Positions 26,195-35,591 of a DNA stretch of 64,000 nucleotides are shown here, in pieces. Location of the stretch: positions 1,633,096 to 1,697,095 of the forward strand of contig NZ_CP050191.1 in assembly GCF_011745145.1 (NCBI RefSeq), in the 5' to 3' direction. A program made the translations under genes and the position numbers. The DNA comes from Mycobacterium sp. DL440 (GTDB lineage Bacteria; Actinomycetota; Actinomycetes; Mycobacteriales; Mycobacteriaceae). Each line of letters begins with the position of its first letter. The first letter of the stretch is position 1. The notes under the pieces are model-generated. The model was not told the origin of the DNA. It was given only the letters and a program-made list of their open reading frames with translations, and made no database searches.

Positions 26195-27837
26195 TTGGAA
26201 CCCCCGGTCAGTTCGCCGCGCAGCACCTTGCCGGTGGCGTTGCGGGGCAGCTTGTTCAGGAACTCGACGTCCCGCGGAATCTTGTACCGGGCCAGGTTTG
26301 CCCGTACGTAGTCCTTGATCTCATCGGCGCCCAGGGTGGCCCCGTCGGTCAGCACCACGTACGCGTTGAGCCGTTGACCGAAATCTTCGTCACTGACCCC
26401 GATCACCGCCACCTCGTCGACCTCGGGATGGCTGGTGATCAGGTTCTCGACCTCCAGCGGGTAGACGTTCTCGCCACCGCAGATCACCATGTCGTCATCA
26501 CGGCCGTCGATGTAGAGTCGGCCCGTGTCGTCGAAGTGGCCGACGTCGCCGCTGCTCTGCAGCCCATCGATCGACTCTTTGGTGCGGCCGTCGGTGTAGC
26601 CGGCGAAGCTCACGTCGCTGCCGGCGAAAACCCGTCCGATCACACCCGGTTCGGTGATCTCATGGCCCGCCGAGTCGTACAGGCGGACCGCGCATCCGAC
26701 GGGGGCCCGGCCCGCGGTGCGCGGATCGTGCTTCAGATCTTCGGGCATCGCCACGGTCATGACCGCGAGTTCGGTTGAGCCGTAGAGGTTGTAGAGCACC
26801 GGGCCGAACTCGGCGAGGGTGCGCTTGACGAGGTCGGGTGGCATGGCCGAGCCCGAGACGAAGATGATCTTCAGCGACGACGTGTCGTAGCTGTCGCGAA
26901 CATCCTTGGGCAGAGCCAGGATTCGCTGCAGCATCGTGGGTACCACCACGAGTACGTCACAGTGGTGGTTCTGGACCGCGCGCAGCGTCTCTTCCGGGTT
27001 GAACTTGCGGCGCAGCACCAGGCGGTTGCCCAGCGCCAGCGACAGCACCGCCTGGCCGAGCCCGGTCCCGTGGAACATCGGTGCGGCGAGCATGCAGGTC
27101 TGGCCGCGGCGGCGCGGCACCCGGTCCAGCAGCTGAGCGGAGAACAGGGGAGAGGTCTTGCCGCGCGGGGCGCCCTTCGGCGTGCCGGTGGTGCCGCTGG
27201 TCAGCAGCGTCATGCCGCCCGGCTTGGCGGGTGCGGCCACCGGGGCCGGCGAGGTAGCGGCGATCAGACCCTCCAGTGAACCCTCGACATCGGCTGTCGA
27301 GCGCTCGTCGGTCCAGGCCAGGAAGCGGCGCACGCCCGGATCGATGGCGCTGACGAGGTCGGTGAACTCCTCGTCGTGGATCAGCACGTCGACCTTTTCG
27401 CGGGCCGCGACGTCGGCGAACTGTGGCTTGGCGAATCCGGTGTTCATCAGCAGCAGCTGTGCCCCGACCTTGCCTGTCGCGGCCAGGACGGTGACCAGGC
27501 CGCGGTGGTCCCGGCACAGCGCCGCGATGACCGAGCCTGCACCGATACCGCGTGAATTCCACGCCCGGGCAAGGGCATTGACCCGGTCGTTGAGTTGCGC
27601 GAACGTCACGTCGCCCCATTCGTCGGTGATGGCGATGGCGTTGGGATCGCGGGTGGCGGCGCTTTCGATGACGGCGGCGAAGCCGCCGAACTGGCGGACC
27701 AGCTTTGCCTGCCGGATCCCGTCGCCCGCTCCACCGGACAGGCCGGACTCACGCAGCACGGCGATGCTGCGGGCGATCACACGGAACCGGTTGGCCCTGG
27801 CGGCGAGGCTGGATGTGCGCGGATTAGCTCGCTTCAT
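26191..27837 (-). CDS. Acyl-CoA synthetase (FadD-type AMP ligase)
   Basis: ANL-superfamily ligase of 548 residues that should activate a fatty or cyclic carboxylic acid to its CoA thioester. Core motifs are LLTSGTTGTPKGAPR (AMP loop), FHGTGLGQAVLSLALG, LYGSTE, GRDDDMVICGGENVYPLE and the C-terminal PRNATGKVLRGEL with the catalytic Lys. The N-terminal ~45 residues form a basic, possibly membrane-associating extension. The ATG at 27837 (MKRANPRTSS) was chosen; the frame is open further upstream with no similarity. First gene of the left operon, divergent from the WS/DGAT gene, with a palindromic site between them. Resembles FadD13-type genes of the mymA operon. Confidence 0.88.
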   Translation of the reverse strand: MKRANPRTSSLAARANRFRVIARSIAVLRESGLSGGAGDGIRQAKLVRQFGGFAAVIESAATRDPNAIAITDEWGDVTFAQLNDRVNALARAWNSRGIGAGSVIAALCRDHRGLVTVLAATGKVGAQLLLMNTGFAKPQFADVAAREKVDVLIHDEEFTDLVSAIDPGVRRFLAWTDERSTADVEGSLEGLIAATSPAPVAAPAKPGGMTLLTSGTTGTPKGAPRGKTSPLFSAQLLDRVPRRRGQTCMLAAPMFHGTGLGQAVLSLALGNRLVLRRKFNPEETLRAVQNHHCDVLVVVPTMLQRILALPKDVRDSYDTSSLKIIFVSGSAMPPDLVKRTLAEFGPVLYNLYGSTELAVMTVAMPEDLKHDPRTAGRAPVGCAVRLYDSAGHEITEPGVIGRVFAGSDVSFAGYTDGRTKESIDGLQSSGDVGHFDDTGRLYIDGRDDDMVICGGENVYPLEVENLITSHPEVDEVAVIGVSDEDFGQRLNAYVVLTDGATLGADEIKDYVRANLARYKIPRDVEFLNKLPRNATGKVLRGELTGGSK

Positions 27838-27879
27838 GCCGCAAACGGTAGGTCGCACCGGGTCGGCAGCGGGTCCCGA

Positions 27880-27898
27880 AGTCTCGCTGGGCGGGACA
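27880..27898. promoter_or_regulatory. Island palindrome, site A (fadD / WS-DGAT divergent region)
   Basis: AGTCTCGCT-G-GGCGGGACA matches 15 of 18 arm positions of the inverted repeat AGTCCCGCT-S-AGCGGGACT that recurs in four intergenic regions of this island. It lies 43 nt upstream of fadD and 88 nt upstream of the acyltransferase gene. A separate small repeat, TGTC-N6-GACA, follows at 27902-27915. Confidence 0.55.
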
Positions 27899-27985
27899 GC
27901 TTGTCTACTCGGACACACGATTGGATAAGAGTGATGGCAGCCACAGAAAGAGCCGTATCGGCGGTGAGGACAAGCGAGGTTGAGA

Positions 27986-29452
27986 ATGCGGCGTTTGAAG
28001 GGCGAGGACAACAGCTTCCTGGCATGGGAAAGCTCCGTCCAACCGCAGCACACGATGAAGGCTGTCGTGCTCGACCCGAGTCGGATGAGCGAACCACTCA
28101 CGTTCGAGCGAGTCAAAACCGCTGTGCAGGGCTGGGTCGATCAGATCGAACCGCTGCAGTGGCAGTTGCTGTCGCCGCGGGTGGGGTTCGGCCGGCCGTG
28201 GTGGGTGTCGCGGCCGCAGATCGACATCGAGCACCACGTCCAGCGGACCACTGCACCCGCTCCCGGCGGTGACGAGGAACTCGCCGCGACCATCGGCGAG
28301 ATCTTCGAGGTGGCGCTCGACCGCGACCGGCCGGCCTGGCAGCTGTGGTACGTCGAGGGCCTCAAAGACGGCCGCATCGCCCTGGTGCTCAAGATTCACC
28401 ACGCCGTCGCCGACGGCACCGCATCGCTGCGGCTGCTGGAAACCCTGTACAGCACCGATCCGGCGACCCCGCTCCCGCAGCCGGGGCGGACACCACTGCG
28501 GAACGAACAACGACCGGCACCGTGGGTCTGGTGGCCGCTGGTGCTGCGTCATCAGATCGCGGCACTGGCCCGTTTCCCCGGCATCATCGCCCGCACCGCG
28601 GCCGTCACCGGGGTGATCCGCCGCCGGCAGAAGGCCGGAAAGCCCGGTTACGCCGAAGCTTTCGCCGCACCGGCCATGCCGTTCAACGAACCGTTCTCGG
28701 CCAGCCGCCGATTCGCCTACCGGCGCTGCGACGTCACGGAGATCAAGCGGGTGTCGAAGGCTTTCGGCGTCACCATCAACGATGTCTTCCTGACCATCTG
28801 CGGCGGAGCCCTGCGGGACTACCTGGCTGAGAGCGGGCAGGCCAACGACGAGAGCTTGACCGCCGTCGTGCCCGTCTCGATGCGCCCGACCGACACCGAG
28901 GCCGAGTGGGGCAACAAGGTGGCGCGATGGAACGTCGACCTCGCCACCCACATCGCGGACCCCGTGGAGCGACTCAACGCGGTCGCATCGGCGACCCGGG
29001 CCGCACGCGAGGTGCAGGCCGAGCGGGACGCCTGGCTGCAGCATGACTGGATGGAGTACTGGCCGTTGTTCTGGTTGTACTCGCGAGTGCTGCCGATCCT
29101 CGGGGCCAAGATGAAGCGCCGCCCGATGTTCAGCCTGATCGCGTCAAACATGCGCGGCCCGCAGGAAACGCTGTACTGGGGCGGTGCGCCGATCGAGCAG
29201 CTGATCTCGTCCGGGCCGATCGTGTTCCCGATGGGGCTGAACTTCACCGGGTGGAGCTACCGCGACGAGATGGCGATCTGCGTGCTCACCTGTCGTGATC
29301 AGGTGTCGGACCCGTACGGTATCGCCGACCGGGTGCCGCAGGTCCTGGCCGAGTTGTCGGCGCGGGCGGACTCAGCTGCGAGAGGGATCCCGGAGGTGAA
29401 TGCCGGCTCAGCCGGCGGCGACGCACCGGATCGTCAGGCGGTATCCGGCTAG
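27986..29452 (+). CDS. Wax ester synthase/diacylglycerol acyltransferase (WS/DGAT) family protein
   Basis: A 488-residue acyltransferase with the active-site motif HHAVADG (138-144) and the family stretches PAWQLWYVEGLKDGRIALV, NDVFLTICGGALRDYL and RGPQETLYWGG. Such enzymes esterify alcohols or diacylglycerol with acyl-CoA; the mymA operon has two (Rv3087 and Tgs4). The ATG at 27986 is preferred to an in-frame TTG 6 nt upstream. Divergent from fadD. Its last 45 nt overlap the 3' end of the gene on the opposite strand. Whether it makes storage lipid or acts on the island's own intermediates is not clear. Confidence 0.88.
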   Translation: MRRLKGEDNSFLAWESSVQPQHTMKAVVLDPSRMSEPLTFERVKTAVQGWVDQIEPLQWQLLSPRVGFGRPWWVSRPQIDIEHHVQRTTAPAPGGDEELAATIGEIFEVALDRDRPAWQLWYVEGLKDGRIALVLKIHHAVADGTASLRLLETLYSTDPATPLPQPGRTPLRNEQRPAPWVWWPLVLRHQIAALARFPGIIARTAAVTGVIRRRQKAGKPGYAEAFAAPAMPFNEPFSASRRFAYRRCDVTEIKRVSKAFGVTINDVFLTICGGALRDYLAESGQANDESLTAVVPVSMRPTDTEAEWGNKVARWNVDLATHIADPVERLNAVASATRAAREVQAERDAWLQHDWMEYWPLFWLYSRVLPILGAKMKRRPMFSLIASNMRGPQETLYWGGAPIEQLISSGPIVFPMGLNFTGWSYRDEMAICVLTCRDQVSDPYGIADRVPQVLAELSARADSAARGIPEVNAGSAGGDAPDRQAVSG

Positions 29453-30403
29453 GACGTCGAGCCAGAGGCGGGCCACCGGGTCCGTGGCGTCGAGCGCGTG
29501 GCGATTGCCGCTGCTCAACAGTTGGTCGGCGGCGTTGCGCGCGCGGGTCACGGCCTGGCGCAGTGCGGTCACCGCGCCGTCGGCGTCGGCGCTCAGCGCC
29601 ACGGTGAGTTGCAGACGTGCGGCGTCGATGTCGGATGCCGCCCTGGCCACCAGCACCGCCGAGGCGGTCAGTTCGGTGGTGTCCTCGCTGCCGTATGAGG
29701 TGGCCAGCCGCCGGCGGACCTGCCCGACGTGCGCCTGCCACACACCGGACGCGGCGCCGACGACGACGGCGGCCTGTCCAGCGCCGGCAAGGACCCGGTA
29801 GGGCGGTGGCGCATCATCGAATTCACCGGTGTCCCAAGAATTGTCATCGGATGGCGAAAACACGGAGCCCTCGTCGACAACCACGTCGGACACCGTGACG
29901 TCGCCGATACCGGCCGCGTCCACGCCGCGCCGGTCACCGTCGCCGTCCACCTGCACCACGCCGCGACGGAGCAGGACATACCGAACGGAACCCTCGTCGA
30001 GGGCACTCAGCAGCAGCCAGTCCGCGACGTGGGCACCGGTCACCGATTCCCAGCGGCCGGTCAGCCGAAACTGCCCGGCCTCGGCGGTCAACCGTCCCGA
30101 CGGTTCCGCACCGGTGGTCACCAACGCACCGGCATCGGCGCTCCACACCCGTTGGGCGGCACCGTCGCCGAGGCCGGCCACGGCGTAGGCCGCGGTGTTG
30201 ACGGCCGCGGCGAACCACCCCGCCGACCCGTCACGCTCGGCGAGGTCGGCCACCGCCGCGACGTATTCGGCCGGCGACACCGCGCGTCCGCCGTATCGGA
30301 CCGGCTGCAGCAACCGACCCGATTCCGAATCACGCACGACGGCAATCGATTCAACGGTCGAGACGGTGGGATCGACGCCGGGTGCACCGGGCGGCTCGGC
30401 CAT
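29408..30403 (-). CDS. Acyl-CoA-dehydrogenase-fold protein, diverged and short
   Basis: A 331-residue protein with weak similarity to the acyl-CoA dehydrogenase/flavin monooxygenase (HsaA/DszC-like) fold: GSAGWFAAAVNTAAYAVAGLG, then FRLTGRWESVTGAHVADWLLL (beta domain) and a helical C-terminus ending DPVARLWLDVLAGYRL. It lacks most of the N-terminal helical domain and is about 60 residues shorter than full-length relatives. AGGAGG before the ATG at 30403 fixes the start. It is divergent from a full-length paralogue 74 bp away, so the two may form a heteromer in which this chain has a non-catalytic role (inference). Confidence 0.75.
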   Translation of the reverse strand: MAEPPGAPGVDPTVSTVESIAVVRDSESGRLLQPVRYGGRAVSPAEYVAAVADLAERDGSAGWFAAAVNTAAYAVAGLGDGAAQRVWSADAGALVTTGAEPSGRLTAEAGQFRLTGRWESVTGAHVADWLLLSALDEGSVRYVLLRRGVVQVDGDGDRRGVDAAGIGDVTVSDVVVDEGSVFSPSDDNSWDTGEFDDAPPPYRVLAGAGQAAVVVGAASGVWQAHVGQVRRRLATSYGSEDTTELTASAVLVARAASDIDAARLQLTVALSADADGAVTALRQAVTRARNAADQLLSSGNRHALDATDPVARLWLDVLAGYRLTIRCVAAG

Positions 30404-30477
30404 ATGACCTCCTGGGAGGGGCGACGAATGGTATTCACGATGGTGACACACCGGACGGGCTGGATAGGGCGGCGACG

Positions 30478-31575
30478 ATGACGCAGAATGTGCGCGGCGC
30501 GGTGCGCCAGGCACTGCCGGCGATCGCCGCGGCGGCAGCCGATGTCGACCGCACCGGGGCCGTCGACCCCGCAGTGATCACCGGCCTGCATGATGCGGGT
30601 TTCTTTGCGATGCTGCGGCCCAAGGCGTTCGGGGGGATCGAAGCCGACCCGGCCGAGTACCTGGCGGTCACCCGTGACCTGTCCGCAGCGTGTACCTCCA
30701 CGGGGTGGCTGGCCGGTTGGTTGGGTGTCAACACCTGGCATCTCTCGCTGTTCGATCACCGTGCCCAGCGCGATGTGTGGGGCCGGGATCCACGGACCTT
30801 GCTTTGTGAGTCGTATGCCCCGACCGGTCGGCTCGAACGCGTGGGTGACGCATTCCGGTTGTCGGGCCGGTGGAGCAGGTGCACCGGCATCCTGCATTCG
30901 TCGTGGCTGATGGCCGCCGCGGTGCTGGTCGGTGAGGACGGTGCGGCCCAGGATTTCCTGGTGGCACTGGTACCGCGGGAGAACTACGACGTGGAATCGA
31001 CGTGGAACAGCGTGGGATTGCGCGGTATCGGCGCGCACGACGTCGTCGTCTCGGGTGCGGTCGTGCCGCGGTACCGCACGTTCGGCTGGGTCAGCGGTGA
31101 GCAGCTCAGCACACTGGCTCCGCTGTACCGGTTGCCGCAACCAACCATGTACACCCACACGGGCACGGTTCCACTGCTCGGCGCCGCCGAGAACATTCTC
31201 GCCGCGTTGCGGCCCCAGGCCGGTTCGTCGGTCGATCCGGTGGCCATGGCGTGCAGTGACCTCGAACTGTCGGTCGCCCAGATCGAACGCAACCTCGGCG
31301 ATCTCATGGATTGTGTGCGTGCCGACCGAGCCCCGGACAGCGACCTGGTGCTGCGATCACGCCGGGACCAGGTGCTGGCCTCCGAACGTGCCGTCGCGGC
31401 GATCCGGACATTCATCGCGCACTCGGCTGGCCGCGATGCCGGGGACCCGCTGGTGGAACGGGTGTGGCGCGACGTCCAGACCGCGCAAACCCATGTCGCG
31501 AGCAATGTGGAGCAGGTGCTGGCACTGGTCGGTCGGCACTCGTTCGGCATGGAGGTCGACGAGATCCTCTGGTAG
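30478..31575 (+). CDS. Acyl-CoA-dehydrogenase-fold flavin-dependent monooxygenase-like protein
   Basis: A 365-residue protein resembling the flavin-dependent monooxygenases of the acyl-CoA dehydrogenase superfamily (HsaA, HpaB-C2, DszC). It has the helical N-terminus (DPAVITGLHDAGFFAMLRPK, FGGIEADPAEYLAV), the ACTSTGWLAGWLGVN helix, the FRLSGRWSRCTGILHSSWL beta segment and a helical C-terminus with WRDVQTAQTHVASNVEQ. These enzymes use reduced flavin from a partner reductase; no reductase gene is present here. The ATG at 30478 gives the conserved start. It is convergent with the IclR gene. Confidence 0.82.
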   Translation: MTQNVRGAVRQALPAIAAAAADVDRTGAVDPAVITGLHDAGFFAMLRPKAFGGIEADPAEYLAVTRDLSAACTSTGWLAGWLGVNTWHLSLFDHRAQRDVWGRDPRTLLCESYAPTGRLERVGDAFRLSGRWSRCTGILHSSWLMAAAVLVGEDGAAQDFLVALVPRENYDVESTWNSVGLRGIGAHDVVVSGAVVPRYRTFGWVSGEQLSTLAPLYRLPQPTMYTHTGTVPLLGAAENILAALRPQAGSSVDPVAMACSDLELSVAQIERNLGDLMDCVRADRAPDSDLVLRSRRDQVLASERAVAAIRTFIAHSAGRDAGDPLVERVWRDVQTAQTHVASNVEQVLALVGRHSFGMEVDEILW

Positions 31576-31585
31576 GCGGGCGTCT

Positions 31586-32464
31586 TCAGACCCACGCGTC
31601 GGAGGTCAGCGTCCGCAGCACGCGCGACAACAGGTTGTCGGTGGCCTGCGCCTGGGACGGGGCCGCCGACGCGGCATCCCGGCCGGCGCCGAGTTGCTGC
31701 GAGACGTGCCGGGCCGCACGGATCACGAACGGTGCGGTCCGCTGCAGGCGGTGCAACGGCACCGCACCGGTCAGGGACAGGCCCGCCACCTCGCCGTCGG
31801 CCGAGCGAAGCGGGGCCGCCACGCTGGTCAGTCCGATCGCCAGCTCCTCGTTGTCGTACGCCAGTCCGTGCCGCGAGCGGATCCGGGCCAGTTCCCGGTG
31901 CAGGGTTTCCAGATCGCCGATGGTGGACCGGGTGGACCGGGTCAGCCGCGGCCCCAGGACGGCGTCCACCTCCTCGGCGGGAAGCTGGGCCAGCATGGTC
32001 TTTCCCAGGGCGCTGGCGTGCGCGGGCGTGTGCCCGGCGACGCGGGTGGGCACCACAGCACTGTTGCGACCGGCCACCTTGTCGAGGTAGACGACGTCGC
32101 CGCCGAAGAGCACCCCGAGGTGCACCACCAGTCCAGTGTCGGCATGCAGGCGGGACAGGGTCGGTGAGGCCGCGCTGCGCAACTGCGAGTGGTCGACCAT
32201 CCCGGTCACCGGCAGCGGGGAGGCGGCCAGCGCATAGCCGTCGGGCCGGTGCTGTAGGAGCCCCGCGCTGTGCAACTGTTTGAGAATCCGGTGCACGGAG
32301 GAGCGGGGCAACCCCGTGCGGCCGGCGATCTGATCCAGCCGCAGGTGCCTGCCGGGTTCATCGAAGGAGTTGAGGATCAGCGCGACACGATCCACCATGG
32401 ACACGGCCGTGTCACCCTGTTCGGGGCGTGGTCGTGATGTTGCGTTGCTGGTGGATGCCGGCAC
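31586..32464 (-). CDS. IclR-family transcriptional regulator
   Basis: A 292-residue regulator with the N-terminal winged helix (about 23-80: VALILNSFDEPGRHLRLDQIA, GLPRSSVHRILKQLHSAGLL) and the C-terminal effector-binding domain (SALGKTMLAQLPAEE, RSRHGLAYDNEELAIGLTSVAAPL), as in IclR proteins that sense aromatic or carboxylic acids. It starts at a GTG; an internal Met at residue 23 is an alternative. It is the only transcription factor in the island and diverges from a monooxygenase-like gene, with a palindromic site between them, so it is the leading candidate for the regulator of the whole island. Confidence 0.92.
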   Translation of the reverse strand: MPASTSNATSRPRPEQGDTAVSMVDRVALILNSFDEPGRHLRLDQIAGRTGLPRSSVHRILKQLHSAGLLQHRPDGYALAASPLPVTGMVDHSQLRSAASPTLSRLHADTGLVVHLGVLFGGDVVYLDKVAGRNSAVVPTRVAGHTPAHASALGKTMLAQLPAEEVDAVLGPRLTRSTRSTIGDLETLHRELARIRSRHGLAYDNEELAIGLTSVAAPLRSADGEVAGLSLTGAVPLHRLQRTAPFVIRAARHVSQQLGAGRDAASAAPSQAQATDNLLSRVLRTLTSDAWV

Positions 32465-32502
32465 TGCGCCCCCTGGGAGACGTCGAACACTGAGGCCCCC
32501 AC

Positions 32503-32521
32503 AATCTCACTCAGCGAGATC
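32503..32521. promoter_or_regulatory. Island palindrome, site B (iclR-type gene / monooxygenase divergent region)
   Basis: AATCTCACT-C-AGCGAGATC. The core TCTC-N7-GAGA is symmetric, with 12 of 15 core positions palindromic, and the site matches the island consensus at 12 of 18 arm positions. It lies 39 nt upstream of the IclR gene, the expected place for autoregulation. Confidence 0.5.
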
Positions 32522-32593
32522 CTGACGCAAGCGTGAAGGTGCGGTACCTCACCATGGTGGTCACACGCGATACGCGCGACAAGGGAGTTTTGG

Positions 32594-33676
32594 ATGCGTG
32601 GTGTTGAAATGACCAGGGATGTTCTGGACGGCATCAACGAAAATGCCGATCGGATACAGGCACTCGGACCCGCCAATGAGAAACTCGGCCGGCTCGACAG
32701 TCGGGCGGTCGAGGCGCTGCGCGAGTCCGGGGTGATGCACATGCTGCAGCCCGAGGAGTTCGGCGGAATCGAGACCCATCCGGGTGACTTCGCCGAGGCC
32801 GTGCTCGAGATCGCCCGGCTGGACGGGGCGGCAGGCTGGGTCGCCGGTTCTGTCGGTGTGCCGCCGTGGGCATTGGCCTCGGCCCACCGGCGCCTGCGCG
32901 ACGAGGTGTGGGAGGCCGATTCCGACGTCTGGATCGCCTCGGCGCACGCGCCGGCCGGCGTGCTCCTGCCCGTGGACGGCGGCTACCGGCTCTCCGGTGA
33001 GTGGCGATCGGTCGCGGCCATCGACCATTGCGAGTGGGTTGTCGTCGGCGCCCGTGTGGTCGGTATGGGCGACGTCGACGGACTCGGGTATTCGCTTGTG
33101 CCGCGGGAAGATCTGCGCATCGACGACGAATCCTGGAATGCCATCGGATTGATCGGCACCGGAAGTAAGAACATCACGATTTATGACGTGTTCGTCCCCG
33201 CGCATCGGCTGCTCAACCACAACAGCATCGTCGACGGTACTGCGGCAGGGCATGCGGGTCTGCGCAATCCCATCTACCACATTCCGCTCAGTACCATTGC
33301 GCCGCTGGGAATCACGGCTGCGGTGATCGGCATGGCCGAGGGCGCACTGGCCCACCATCTCGAGGCGGCCGGCACGGCCGGCCCGGTCGAAGAACACGCG
33401 GCCGCCGAGATCAGGGCGTCGCGACTGGTGCTGCTCGACACACTCACGACGTCCTTCAACCGGGTGCTGGACGGGCCGATCGACACGGGGATGCGGGCAC
33501 GTGCACGCCGCGACCAGATCGCCGCGGCCCGCCGGGCGGTGCGGGCGATCGATGAGATCGTCTGTCACTCAAACGTTGACGCCCTGCGCCGCGGCAACCC
33601 GATGCAGCGGTTGTGGCGGGACGCCCACGTCGGTCTGGCAACGGTGGTCACCGAGTCAAAGGTGGTTTCGCCGTGA
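32594..33676 (+). CDS. Acyl-CoA-dehydrogenase-fold flavin-dependent monooxygenase-like protein
   Basis: A 360-residue paralogue of the protein at 30478-31575. It has NADRIQALGPANEKLGRLD, EEFGGIETHPGDFAEAVLEI, AGWVAGSVGVPPWALASA, the GGYRLSGEWRSVAAIDHCEWV beta segment and the C-terminal PMQRLWRDAHVGLATVVTE. It is shorter at the C-terminus than HsaA (about 394 aa). AAGGGAG lies 6 nt before the ATG. Divergent from the IclR gene, with site B between them, so IclR control is likely. The substrate is probably hydroxylated with reduced flavin supplied by an unlinked reductase. Confidence 0.83.
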   Translation: MRGVEMTRDVLDGINENADRIQALGPANEKLGRLDSRAVEALRESGVMHMLQPEEFGGIETHPGDFAEAVLEIARLDGAAGWVAGSVGVPPWALASAHRRLRDEVWEADSDVWIASAHAPAGVLLPVDGGYRLSGEWRSVAAIDHCEWVVVGARVVGMGDVDGLGYSLVPREDLRIDDESWNAIGLIGTGSKNITIYDVFVPAHRLLNHNSIVDGTAAGHAGLRNPIYHIPLSTIAPLGITAAVIGMAEGALAHHLEAAGTAGPVEEHAAAEIRASRLVLLDTLTTSFNRVLDGPIDTGMRARARRDQIAAARRAVRAIDEIVCHSNVDALRRGNPMQRLWRDAHVGLATVVTESKVVSP

Positions 33677-33689
33677 CCGAACGGCACGG

Positions 33690-33737
33690 CGAAAAATGGT
33701 GGGCGGCGCGAAAGATCAGCGCCGCTCACCATTTTCG
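33690..33737. terminator. Long hairpin between monooxygenase and SDR genes
   Basis: A left arm (33690-33709) and right arm (33719-33737) pair over about 19 bp with one bulge and one mismatch; the core GCGGCGC/GCGCCGC is perfect. The convergent gap holds only this structure and a 14-bp duplication. It probably terminates both strands. Confidence 0.7.
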
Positions 33738-33761
33738 TTGCTCGTGATCAGTTGCTCGTGA

Positions 33762-33764
<3 letters not shown>
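33737..33764. repeat. 14-bp tandem duplication overlapping the SDR stop codon
   Basis: GTTGCTCGTGATCA occurs twice in a row (33737-33750 and 33751-33764). The second copy contains the stop codon of the SDR gene (TGA on the minus strand, 33762-33764), so the first copy looks like a slipped-strand duplication of the gene's 3' end. Confidence 0.85.
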
Positions 33765-35350
<1,586 letters not shown>

Positions 35351-35449
35351 TCAGGGTAAACCTGGGCTGGAATCAGTGTGTCGATCCTGGCCGCAGCACC
35401 GCCGGTGTATGAACGCAACGATATTCGTCGCGGTGACGGCATGGCGGAA

Positions 35450-35468
35450 AGTCTCATTCAGCGGGAAT
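35450..35468. promoter_or_regulatory. Island palindrome, site C (SDR / BVMO divergent region)
   Basis: AGTCTCATT-C-AGCGGGAAT matches the island consensus at 14 of 18 arm positions (right arm 8 of 9). It lies 115 nt upstream of the SDR gene and 124 nt upstream of the BVMO gene. Confidence 0.5.
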
Positions 35469-35504
35469 GGGTGGGGCAGTGCTGCGACGATGCTGGGACT
35501 GCCT

Positions 35505-35523
35505 CGTACCGGTGAGTGAGACA
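35505..35523. promoter_or_regulatory. Island palindrome, site D (SDR / BVMO divergent region)
   Basis: CGTACCGGT-G-AGTGAGACA matches the island consensus at 12 of 18 arm positions and resembles site F more closely (14 of 19 identical). Its centre is 55 bp from that of site C, a spacing close to that of the E/F pair. Confidence 0.4.
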
Positions 35524-35591
35524 ACGGCTGTCAGCTGCGCTCGCCGGTTCGTAACGTGACGCACCGAACATTGAAGCGAAAGGCATCGATA

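Noticed and set aside
27902..27915. TGTC-N6-GACA as another copy of the island palindrome
   Set aside because: The arm spacing is 6 bp and the core differs from the 19-bp motif; kept only as a minor note under site A.
27905..29044. Minus-strand frame of 379 codons opposite the WS/DGAT gene
   Set aside because: The plus strand carries the intact HHAVADG enzyme; this frame has no motif.
32550..32559. Perfect palindrome CACCATGGTG as the IclR operator
   Set aside because: Only 10 bp, not repeated elsewhere in the island; site B at 32503-32521 recurs and is the better candidate.
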